Of a stretch of 57,038 nt of DNA, positions 51,074 to 57,038 are shown in pieces. A model generated the notes under the pieces. The model did no database searches. It saw only the letters and a program-made list of their open reading frames with translations, and had not been told where the DNA came from. Position 1 is the first letter of the stretch; each line of letters starts with the position of its first letter. Source of the DNA: an uncultured Clostridia bacterium (lineage in GTDB: Bacteria > Bacillota > Clostridia > Oscillospirales > Oscillospiraceae); contig CAMZIO010000008.1 in the NCBI GenBank assembly GCA_947307255.1, positions 1 to 57,038 of the forward strand. Direction: 5' to 3'. A program made the position numbers and the translations under genes.

Positions 51074-52243
51074 TCAATCCAGAAGCTGCAGGTTATAGTC
51101 GATACACGCTCCGTCCCGGTAGTAATAGCGCGGCACCCGTTTGGAAACGGCGCACAGCAGCTCGTAGCAGATCGTACCGGCCAACCGGGCGGCGGTTTCG
51201 GCAAGCTGATGCTCGCCAAAAATCTCCACCTCGTCGCCGCTTTTGAGCTCCGGCAGGTCCGTTACGTCCACCATGCACATATCCATGCAGATCGCGCCGA
51301 CCTGTTCGGCCGCGCCGTAGGGTGTGAGCACCTGGAGCTTCCCGGACAGGGCGCGCAGCAGTCCGTCGGCATAGCCGATGGGCAGCACGGCGATGCGCTG
51401 GACGCGGTCTGTAAAATACTTTCTGCCGTAGCTCACAGACGCGCCGGGGGCAAAATCCTTGATCGTGGACACGCTGGTCTTGAGCGTCATCACCGGCTTT
51501 AGCCCCATGCGCTCCGCCATCGGGCCGGAACCGTAGAGCAAAATGCCGCAGCGCACCATATCGCAGGCGTATTCGGGATAGCAGGCAATGCCCCCGGCAT
51601 TGCAGCAATGGCGCAGCGCAAAACGGAAATTCCCCCGCTCCTGCGCGGCGGCGACAAAACGGGAAAAGCGCGCGAACTGAAGGTCGGTAAATTCCCGGCA
51701 CGTCGGCGCCGGTTCGTCGGCCACGCTGAAATGGGTAAAGATCCCCTCGATCTCCAGATGCGGCAGGCGCAGAATCTGCAACACCTCGTCGAGGCTCTGC
51801 TCAAAATGCGCCTCGTCGCACAAAAAGCCCAGCCGCCCCATACCGGTGTCAAGCTTGAGATGCACCCGCATCTTTTTGCCGCGGCGCCCCGCCGCCTCGT
51901 CGTACGCCCTGGCGATTTCCAGGTTGGGCACCGTCTGCGTTACGTCCAGCAGCAGGATATGCTCCGCCTGATCCGCCGGAGTAAAGCCGAGCAGCAGAAT
52001 CGGCAGCGTAACGCCGCCGACGCGCAGCTCCTCCGCCTCGTCGATATTGGAAACCGCCAGATAGTCCGCGCCGATCTCCTGTAATTGCCGGGCGATGCGC
52101 AGCGCGCCGTGTCCGTATCCGTCTGCCTTCACCACGCCGAGCAGCTTGGTCTGCGCGCCGACCCGGCGGCGGATGGCGTTGAAATTGTCCGTCAGATGAT
52201 CCAGATGAATCTCTGCCCATGTTCTCCTCAATGTGCTTTCCAT
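51074..52243 (-). CDS. alr: Alanine racemase
   Basis: Alr (389 aa) interconverts L- and D-alanine with pyridoxal phosphate. The PLP lysine is K39 in GVVKADGYGHGA; the catalytic Tyr is in SVSYGRKYF, and LPIGYADGLLRAL and GAICMDMCMVDVTD are conserved. It lies 50 bases after the GerS-like lipoprotein gene, so it may serve spores (D-Ala germinant balance) as well as the wall. The ATG at 52243 is chosen; a GTG at 52255 is in frame. Both have weak ribosome sites. Confidence 0.95.
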   Translation of the reverse strand: MESTLRRTWAEIHLDHLTDNFNAIRRRVGAQTKLLGVVKADGYGHGALRIARQLQEIGADYLAVSNIDEAEELRVGGVTLPILLLGFTPADQAEHILLLDVTQTVPNLEIARAYDEAAGRRGKKMRVHLKLDTGMGRLGFLCDEAHFEQSLDEVLQILRLPHLEIEGIFTHFSVADEPAPTCREFTDLQFARFSRFVAAAQERGNFRFALRHCCNAGGIACYPEYACDMVRCGILLYGSGPMAERMGLKPVMTLKTSVSTIKDFAPGASVSYGRKYFTDRVQRIAVLPIGYADGLLRALSGKLQVLTPYGAAEQVGAICMDMCMVDVTDLPELKSGDEVEIFGEHQLAETAARLAGTICYELLCAVSKRVPRYYYRDGACIDYNLQLLD

Positions 52244-52292
52244 GCGGGATCTCACTTTCTCATGGCGTCGCAGCGCGCCGCCGATCGTTTGA

Positions 52293-52868
52293 TTATGACA
52301 TTATATCATCAAATGTGAAATTCGTAAACTCCATAAAAAGGATAATTTTATCCTCCCGTGCAATTTCCGCATACAGCGGGGCGTCCTCATCCGAAAAAAA
52401 GACGGTATATTGCAGCGTCTCCCCCTCCAGCGGCGCATGGATGCGCACGCGCAGGGCCGGCGTATCCCCCAGGCGCTCCGTGCTCTCCTCACAGACGTAC
52501 CCCTCCGCCACCGCGCGCAGCAGCAGCGGCACGGCGTTCACCGCCGTTACGCGCGGCGCAAGGCTGCCCGCGTCAAGCGTCAGTCCGTCGTAGGACAGCG
52601 ACAGCGTGTCTGTGCGCAGAATTGCCGTAACGTCGGCAAGCTCCTCCGGCTCCTGCACGCACACGCGCGTCTCCTCGCCGTCGCCGCGCAGGGCAAGCGC
52701 GTAGTGCAGCGTCTCCTCCTCCCGCGGCACGTCGATCTTCACCTCTGCGGTGTAGCCCTCCAGCGCCGCATATTTTTGGGCGATCTCCTCTGCCCGCTCC
52801 GTTTCCTTCGCTGCACAGCCGACAAGCGCCAGCGCCAGCAGCAGGCACGCGGCCCACCGTCTGCCCAT
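52293..52868 (-). CDS. GerS-like lipoprotein, upstream of alr
   Basis: The 191-aa product has a lipoprotein signal (ALALVGCAAK), so it is anchored outside a membrane. The mature part (KYAALEGYTAEVKIDVPREE, then LRVRIHAPLEGETLQYTVFF) resembles LolA-like lipoproteins of the GerS type. In C. difficile gerS is co-transcribed with alr2 and is needed for cortex modification and germination. The same gene order here supports the call. AGGAGG is 7 bases before the ATG at 52868. A mother-cell-sigma-like promoter lies just upstream. Confidence 0.68.
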   Translation of the reverse strand: MGRRWAACLLLALALVGCAAKETERAEEIAQKYAALEGYTAEVKIDVPREEETLHYALALRGDGEETRVCVQEPEELADVTAILRTDTLSLSYDGLTLDAGSLAPRVTAVNAVPLLLRAVAEGYVCEESTERLGDTPALRVRIHAPLEGETLQYTVFFSDEDAPLYAEIAREDKIILFMEFTNFTFDDIMS

Positions 52869-52897
52869 CCGCATCCCTCCTCTGCGTTTCTTCGCAT

Positions 52898-52926
52898 ACC
52901 CTATGCCGCGCCGTGCCGGTTTATGC
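52898..52926 (-). promoter_or_regulatory. Candidate mother-cell sigma (E-like) promoter for the GerS-like gene
   Basis: On the minus strand GCATAAA (52920-52926), a 14-base spacer and CATAGGGT (52898-52905), about 30 bases before the ATG. Confidence 0.45.
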
Positions 52927-52949
52927 CCTCCGATGCGCGGCAAAACTCT

Positions 52950-52978
52950 TTGACAAGAGCGGCGGGCTATGCTATGAT
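52950..52978 (+). promoter_or_regulatory. Sigma-A promoter for the MntR-type regulator
   Basis: A perfect TTGACA (52950-52955), a 17-base spacer and TATGAT (52973-52978), about 100 bases before the ATG. Confidence 0.82.
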
Positions 52979-53076
52979 GACCGTAATGCAGCGATTGTAC
53001 CGAAATTGCAGCGGGTATGCCTCATCGGCATGGCGCCCGCACGGCATCGGAGATGGATTCACGGGAGGTGCGTTTC

Positions 53077-53442
53077 ATGGTGTTGCAGGAATCCGGCGAG
53101 ATGTATCTGGAGACGATCTTGATACTCTCGCAGAAGAGCAGGTTTGTCCGCGCCATCGACATTGGTGAGGAGATGGGCTTCTCCCGCCCCAGCGTCAGCC
53201 GCGCCGTGCATCTGCTGCAGGAAGGGCAGTTTATCCGCATCGACGCCGACGGCTCCATCTCGCTGACCGACGCCGGGCGCGAGATCGCTGAGAAAATCTA
53301 CGAGCGGCACACCGTGTTGACCAAATGGCTGATCTCTCTGGGCGTCGAAGCGAAGATCGCGGCAAGCGACGCCTGCAAGATCGAGCACGACATCAGCGAC
53401 GAATCCTTCGCCGCGGTGAAGCGCCATATCGGCACGATATAA
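53077..53442 (+). CDS. DtxR/MntR-family metal-dependent regulator
   Basis: The 121-aa product has a winged helix (AIDIGEEMGFSRPSVSRAVH, then LLQEGQFIRIDADGSISLT) and a short dimerisation/metal domain with ERHTVL and DACKIEHDIS. Ligands corresponding to MntR E11, H77, E102 and H103 can be seen; the position of E99 is a Cys. It should sense Mn2+ or Fe2+, but no metal transporter is next to it. Shorter than MntR (142 aa). GGGAGG lies 8-9 bases before the ATG at 53077; earlier in-frame ATGs lack it. Confidence 0.85.
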   Translation: MVLQESGEMYLETILILSQKSRFVRAIDIGEEMGFSRPSVSRAVHLLQEGQFIRIDADGSISLTDAGREIAEKIYERHTVLTKWLISLGVEAKIAASDACKIEHDISDESFAAVKRHIGTI

Positions 53443-53450
53443 CCAAAATC

Positions 53451-53484
53451 AAGCGAGGGGAGCGCGGCGCGCTCCCCTCGCTTT
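53451..53484. terminator. Terminator between the MntR-type gene and the deacetylase gene
   Basis: A perfect 15-bp stem (53451-53465 with 53469-53483), loop of 3, convergent genes on both sides; short T runs. Confidence 0.8.
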
Positions 53485-54287
53485 CAGGATGCGGCCTTGG
53501 GGATCTGCCGTCCCGTGTGATCAATGGTGTACGCGCCAGGCAGCAAAAGCTCAGAGACCGGCACCAGCTCGTATCCCTCGTCGGCAAGGTATTGCAGGAT
53601 CTCCGGCAGCGCCTCCGGTGTGTGTTCCCCAGCATTGTGAAACAGGACGATCGAGCCGCTCTTCACCTTTCCCGTTACGCGTTTCGTGATCTCGGCGGCG
53701 GAGATGCCCTTCCAGTCCAGGCTGTCCACGTCCCATTGGATCGGCTCCATCCCCATGGAGCGGATGGCGGAGATGACGTGGTCGTCGTATTCCCCGAACG
53801 GACAGCGGATCAGCGTGGGCGTCTCGCCGGTGAGCGCGGTGATCTTATCGTTGCACGCCTGCACGTCTGCAAGGATCGCCTCGGCGGAGAGCGCGTTGAA
53901 ATGGTCGTGGGCGTTGGAGTGGTTTTCCAGTTCGTGGCCCGCTGCGACGATCGCCTTTGCCGTGTCCGGATACTGGTCCGCCCAGTTGCCCACGACGAAA
54001 AACGTACCCTTGACGCCGTATTCGTCCAGCACGTCGAGGATCCTTTGGGTATTGTCCGCTCCCCACGCCGCATCAAAGCTGATCGAGCAGCGCCGGTCTG
54101 TGCGCTCGACGCAGTAGATCGGCAGTTGTCGCGCCGCCGCCGACGCCCCGACCACGGCCGGCGCGTTCACCGCGCCGAAAACGGCCAGGCAGCACAGCGC
54201 CGCTGCAAACAGCGCCACGTATCGCCTGCGGATAAGCAAAAAGTGGACGGGCCGCGGTGCGTTCCGCTTTCTTTTTTTGTCCGGCAT
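53484..54287 (-). CDS. Polysaccharide deacetylase, PdaB-like
   Basis: The 267-aa product has a basic cytoplasmic start, one membrane helix (about 22-45) and a NodB domain outside. Motifs are ISFDAAWG (1), HSNAHDH (zinc HxxxH, 2), RCPFGEYDD (3), IQWDVDSLDWKG (4) and LFHNAGEHT (5). FDAAWG in place of FDDG is typical of the sporulation PdaB/YlxY group. It would modify peptidoglycan, probably in the spore. The ATG at 54287 has GGAGG 8 bases upstream; ATGs at 54293 and 54305 are less well placed. Confidence 0.85.
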   Translation of the reverse strand: MPDKKRKRNAPRPVHFLLIRRRYVALFAAALCCLAVFGAVNAPAVVGASAAARQLPIYCVERTDRRCSISFDAAWGADNTQRILDVLDEYGVKGTFFVVGNWADQYPDTAKAIVAAGHELENHSNAHDHFNALSAEAILADVQACNDKITALTGETPTLIRCPFGEYDDHVISAIRSMGMEPIQWDVDSLDWKGISAAEITKRVTGKVKSGSIVLFHNAGEHTPEALPEILQYLADEGYELVPVSELLLPGAYTIDHTGRQIPKAAS

Positions 54288-54315
54288 AATCATATCCTCC
54301 CCCATTTCTGCTCTC

Positions 54316-54344
54316 AGCCTATGCGCCGCAGGGGCGGATCATGC
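54316..54344 (-). promoter_or_regulatory. Candidate mother-cell sigma (E-like) promoter for the deacetylase
   Basis: On the minus strand GCATGAT (54338-54344), a 14-base spacer and CATAGGCT (54316-54323), 29 bases before the ATG. Confidence 0.42.
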
Positions 54345-54360
54345 CGGAATCTTTGCTGCA

Positions 54361-54407
54361 AAACGGGCTGCCCGCATGCCGGCGGACAGCCCGTTTCTCT
54401 GTTTTTT
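54361..54407. terminator. Terminator after the C_GCAxxG_C_C gene
   Basis: AAACGGGCTG (54361-54370) pairs with CAGCCCGTTT (54387-54396), with inner CCGC/GCGG pairing. T run TTTTG on the minus strand and TTTTTT on the plus strand. Confidence 0.75.
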
Positions 54408-54431
54408 GCCGTGTCTGCATACTCGTCCCGG

Positions 54432-54833
54432 TTATCTGCCCTCCGCCTCGTCCATCACCGCGCAATACGCCTTCACGGCGTTTCTCACGCACTCGTCGCA
54501 GGGGCAGAATACCGCGGGGTCGGCTTTTCCCTTGAGCGTCTTGCAGATCACCGCGCCGCTGCAGCGCAGGAACTGCTCGCTGATCTGCCGGGCCAGGCGC
54601 ATCGTGCCCTGCCCCTCCGTGTGCAGTCCCGCCAGCAGCACTGCGCCCACCAGCGCGCCGCAGGTGCCCTCCATATTGCCCATGCCCAGGCCAAAGCCCG
54701 CGGCAAGGCGTCTGAGCGTCTCGCCGTCCGTCTGCGTCTCGCCCTGCAGCGCGGCGGTTACCGCCTGGGCGCAGTTGCAGCCCTCGTGCTTGTACGCGAC
54801 GGCCCGCTCGGCCAACTCCGCTGCATTTCTCAT
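54432..54833 (-). CDS. C_GCAxxG_C_C family putative redox protein
   Basis: The 133-aa cytosolic product has the Cys pattern that names the family: HEGCNCAQAV, GTCGALVGAV (the GCAxxG-like site), RCSGAVICKTL and FCPCDECV. Such proteins are predicted to bind a metal or cycle disulfides; the function is unknown. It lies 17 bases after pepT and may be read with it. The ATG at 54833 has GGAG 8 bases upstream; the ATG at 54839 is too close to it. Confidence 0.85.
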   Translation of the reverse strand: MRNAAELAERAVAYKHEGCNCAQAVTAALQGETQTDGETLRRLAAGFGLGMGNMEGTCGALVGAVLLAGLHTEGQGTMRLARQISEQFLRCSGAVICKTLKGKADPAVFCPCDECVRNAVKAYCAVMDEAEGR

Positions 54834-54849
54834 ATTCATCGCTCCCTTT

Positions 54850-56079
54850 TCAGCCTTCGGTGTAGATCGCGACGATGTGAAGCAGGATCTCCTGCATCTT
54901 CTCCATCGACTGCACGGGGATATATTCGAAACGGCCGTGGTAATTGTATCCGCCCGTGCACAGGTTCGGGCACGGCAGGCCCCGGTAGGACAGCGCCGCC
55001 CCGTCCGTACCGCCGCGGATCGCGCAGATCTTACTCGTTACCCCCGCGCGCTCCATGGCGAGCATGGCGTTGTCGATCAGATGCATATGCGGCAGGATCT
55101 TTTCCTTCATATTCTCATAGCCGCGGTACTTCGTAAGCGTAACGGTTTCCTCGCCGTACTTGGTGTTCAAAAACGCGGCGATGCCGTCCATGACGGCGGC
55201 CTTGTGGCGGATCTTGTCCTTGTCGTGATCGCGCAGCAGGCAGATCATGCTCACCTGCTCCACGTCGCCCTTGATGGAATCCACGTGATAAAAGCCCTCG
55301 TATCCGTCCGTGCAGGCGGGGTTCTCCATCGACGGGATCATCTGCATCAGCTCCGATGCGATCAGCACGGCGTTGCGCATCACGCCCTTGGCGCTGCCGG
55401 GATGGATGCTCTTGCCCTTGACGTCGATCCTGAGGTTCTGGGCGTTAAAATTCTCATACTCGATCTCACCGAGCGCGCCGCCGTCCACGGTATACGCATA
55501 ATCCGCGTCAAAGCCGGCAAGATCGAAAAAGTCCACGCCGCGGCCAACCTCCTCATCCGGCGTGAAGGCGATTTGGATGCGCCCATGTCTCACCTCCGGG
55601 TGGGAGAGCAGGTAGGACGCCATTGCCATGATCTCAGCGATACCGGCCTTGTCGTCCGCGCCAAGCAGGGTCGTCCCGTCCGTAACGATCAGATCCTTGC
55701 CCACATTGTCAAGCAGGTCGGGATACTCCGCCGGGCTGAGAACATATTGCCCCTCGGCGTCCAGCGGGATCTCTCCTCCGTCGTATTGTCTGACGATGCG
55801 GGGCTTGACGTTCGTGCCGCTGACCGCCTCAGACGTGTCCATATGTGCGATAAAGCCGATCGTCTTGCCCGTCCAGTCCGCCTCGGACGCTGGAATGGTG
55901 GCGTAGACGTAACCGTATTCATCCATACGGACGTTTGCCGCGCCGAGTTCCGCCAGCTCGCCCACCAGCAATCGCGCCAGATCCTTCTGCTTTTCGGTGC
56001 TGGGGAACTGCTCCACCCCGTCACACGACTGGGTGTCCACCTGGACGTAGCGCAAAAACCGTTCGATCACTTCAGACAT
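54850..56079 (-). CDS. pepT: Tripeptide aminopeptidase (peptidase T)
   Basis: PepT (409 aa) is a zinc M20B peptidase that removes the N-terminal residue of tripeptides. Metal and catalytic segments are FIAHMDTSEAVSG, GADDKAGIAEIMAM, TPDEEVGRG, VDGGALGEIEYE and, near the end, IRGGTDGAALSYRGLP. GGAGGG is 7 bases before the ATG at 56079; the ATG at 56115 overlaps the leader. It has a good promoter and a possible downstream partner (C_GCAxxG_C_C). Confidence 0.95.
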   Translation of the reverse strand: MSEVIERFLRYVQVDTQSCDGVEQFPSTEKQKDLARLLVGELAELGAANVRMDEYGYVYATIPASEADWTGKTIGFIAHMDTSEAVSGTNVKPRIVRQYDGGEIPLDAEGQYVLSPAEYPDLLDNVGKDLIVTDGTTLLGADDKAGIAEIMAMASYLLSHPEVRHGRIQIAFTPDEEVGRGVDFFDLAGFDADYAYTVDGGALGEIEYENFNAQNLRIDVKGKSIHPGSAKGVMRNAVLIASELMQMIPSMENPACTDGYEGFYHVDSIKGDVEQVSMICLLRDHDKDKIRHKAAVMDGIAAFLNTKYGEETVTLTKYRGYENMKEKILPHMHLIDNAMLAMERAGVTSKICAIRGGTDGAALSYRGLPCPNLCTGGYNYHGRFEYIPVQSMEKMQEILLHIVAIYTEG

Positions 56080-56123
56080 CGTTTTTCCCTCCGTATGAGT
56101 CTTAGAGTTTATCAAGTTTTTTT

Positions 56124-56152
56124 ATTATACCTGCTTCGCACGCAGATTTCCA
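56124..56152 (-). promoter_or_regulatory. Sigma-A-type promoter for pepT
   Basis: On the minus strand TGGAAA (56147-56152), a 17-base spacer and a perfect TATAAT (56124-56129). Confidence 0.65.
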
Positions 56153-56181
56153 GTGGTAAGGACGATTATTGTGCAAAATTT

Positions 56182-56225
56182 TCTCCCGCGGAAAGCGCGA
56201 TGAAAAAGCGCCCTGCCGCGGGAGA
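56182..56225 (-). terminator. Hairpin after the XRE regulator gene
   Basis: TCTCCCGCGG (56182-56191) pairs with CCGCGGGAGA (56216-56225), with inner GCGC pairing; on the minus strand AAAATTTTG follows. Confidence 0.5.
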
Positions 56226-56270
56226 TCCTCTTCCGTTTTCGTGCAGCACGGCGCGCAAGCGCCCGGCCCC

Positions 56271-56471
56271 TTATTCCGCCTCGACCCAGAACAACTCGTC
56301 GAGTGTTTTATCCAACGCCCGGCAAATGGCGACACACAGCTTGATCGTCGGATTATAGTTCCCGATCTCAATGGCGTTGATCGTCTGCCGGGAAACGCCG
56401 ACCGCATCCGCCAGCTCCTGCTGGGAGAGGTCCTTTGCCGCCCGCGCGGACTTCATCTTCAGGTTTTTCAT
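56271..56471 (-). CDS. XRE-family helix-turn-helix regulator (66 aa)
   Basis: A single Cro/C1-type domain: SARAAKDLSQQELADAVGVS, RQTINAIEIGNYNPTIKLC and ALDKTLDELFW. This short form, like YozG/YgzD, is usually paired with a small membrane protein. GGAGGAG is 3-5 bases before the ATG. It overlaps the stop of the upstream membrane protein gene as ATGA, so the two are translated together. It may repress its own unit. Confidence 0.9.
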   Translation of the reverse strand: MKNLKMKSARAAKDLSQQELADAVGVSRQTINAIEIGNYNPTIKLCVAICRALDKTLDELFWVEAE

Positions 56472-56971
56472 GGCTCCTCCTCCGGCAGCGCCGCTTTCCG
56501 GCTGTGCGCGAGATAGACGACGAGCATCACGAGGCAGCACACGGCGTTGACCAGCGAAATCACCGAAAGCGTCAAAACCCCGTCTCGTACCACGTCCCCG
56601 TCGCGCCAGCCAAGCACAAAACAAACAAGCTGCCCGACGATGATCAGCAGCCACAGCCAGATCGCGTCCTTCGGCTTTGTATGCAGCCCGCTGAAGGCGT
56701 CGTGCCGGATCGCTGTTACGGCGAACACGGTAACGGATAACAACAGGCCGATCATCGGCAAAACGCCGGGCGCAAAGCATTGCACGCCGTCGCTCTCTAT
56801 GACGCCGCAAAAGATGGTGTAAATCCCCAGCATCAAATACGCCGACTGGAACGCGCGACCTCTTTCGACGAGCTGGCGCTCGTCGTATTCGTTTCCCTTC
56901 CCGCGCCGGGCGATCGGCAGAATTGCAGCAAACAGCAGCACCGGCGCCAATACGTAAAGAAGATATTCCAT
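56468..56971 (-). CDS. Small membrane protein paired with an XRE regulator
   Basis: The 167-aa product has about five membrane helices (about 5-20, 45-65, 72-95, 107-127, 133-157). A cytoplasmic segment between the first two contains GNEYDERQLVERGRAFQSAY, a motif seen in DUF2178-like/YoaI-type Firmicute membrane proteins next to XRE genes. Function unknown. GGGAGG precedes the ATG at 56971 by 5 bases. Inverted repeats (GTGAGCTCAC and TGCAG-GTGCA-CTGCA) lie at about 56999-57022 and may be an operator. Confidence 0.75.
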   Translation of the reverse strand: MEYLLYVLAPVLLFAAILPIARRGKGNEYDERQLVERGRAFQSAYLMLGIYTIFCGVIESDGVQCFAPGVLPMIGLLLSVTVFAVTAIRHDAFSGLHTKPKDAIWLWLLIIVGQLVCFVLGWRDGDVVRDGVLTLSVISLVNAVCCLVMLVVYLAHSRKAALPEEEP

Positions 56972-57038
56972 AACAGCCTCCCACAATTCGTTTTTGCAGT
57001 GCACCTGCAATGTGAGCTCACTGTACTACTTCTCCGTC

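Noticed and set aside
50832..51077. Minus-strand frame between alr and the MazF gene, as a possible antitoxin
   Set aside because: It overlaps the toxin start, has no ribbon-helix-helix pattern and no good ribosome site.
1..57038. CRISPR array, tRNA, rRNA, insertion sequence or prophage
   Set aside because: No regularly spaced repeats, no cloverleaf with a GTTCGA-type arm, no transposase or integrase frame and no phage genes were seen by eye. A tRNAscan and repeat search would settle it.

Overview
This window looks like chromosomal backbone DNA from a GC-rich, endospore-forming, butyrate-producing member of the Clostridia (Firmicutes). Sporulation is supported by dipicolinate synthase dpaA/dpaB, a GerMN-domain lipoprotein, a GerS-like lipoprotein next to alr, a PdaB-type deacetylase and a DacF-type carboxypeptidase. 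Anaerobic butyryl-CoA metabolism is supported by crt, hbd, bcd, etfB and etfA. Firmicute regulation is supported by a T-box leader before thrS, a glmS ribozyme, RNase Y, an infC that appears to start with ATT, and many strong Shine-Dalgarno sites and intrinsic terminators. The exact genus cannot be fixed from the sequence alone. I see no insertion sequence, prophage, CRISPR array, rRNA or tRNA gene.

Layout, left to right. 1-1730 (minus): the start of a sugar-cation symporter and a glycosyltransferase-like protein of unknown role. 2025-4782 (plus): a MurE-type ligase with a Lys-type recognition motif, overlapping a D-aspartate-ligase-like ATP-grasp enzyme. 4840-6230 (minus): dpaB and dpaA. 6335-7018 (plus): a HAD phosphatase. 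7056-13428 (minus): a long housekeeping run transcribed polA, rimI, GNAT, tsaD, nitroreductase, NagD-like phosphatase. 13614-17053 (minus): a translationally coupled unit comEA, response regulator, histidine kinase, gerMN lipoprotein. 17171-22855 (plus): DD-carboxypeptidase, a membrane-anchored clostripain-family protease, a 29-codon mini-gene and uracil permease. 23115-26292 (minus): rny, an amidase and a GNAT enzyme.

26430-29537 (minus): a TAXI receptor and a fused TRAP permease separated by a strong hairpin. 29798-32757 (minus): T-box/thrS, a ModE-like regulator and a small lipoprotein. 32893-38054 (minus): the butyryl-CoA genes as crt-hbd and bcd-etfB-etfA, each with its own good promoter. 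38332-39042 (plus): trmB. 39209-40344 (minus): infC-rpmI-rplT. 40626-40748 (plus): a 40-residue Asn-rich protein. 40956-44921 (plus): phosphoesterase, VanY-like carboxypeptidase, pyroglutamyl peptidase and an ABC exporter. 45073-47123 (minus): glmS with its ribozyme. 47264-48324 (plus): a DUF421/DUF4363 pair. 48321-52868 (minus): nrdR-SprT, unknown proteins, and a GerS-like lipoprotein, alr and MazF/EndoA. 53077-53442 (plus): a DtxR/MntR-type regulator. 53484-56971 (minus): a deacetylase, a C_GCAxxG_C_C protein, pepT, and an XRE regulator coupled to a membrane protein.

The most interesting points are: the MurE/ATP-grasp pair, which could make a Lys-type stem peptide with a side-chain amino acid; two unannotated mini-genes (29 and 40 codons); a shared mother-cell-sigma-like promoter pattern ahead of dpaA, the GerS-like gene and the deacetylase; ThrRS without a TGS domain; the ATT start of infC; and a MazF toxin with no visible antitoxin. 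Antisense open frames are abundant because of high GC and were left out.
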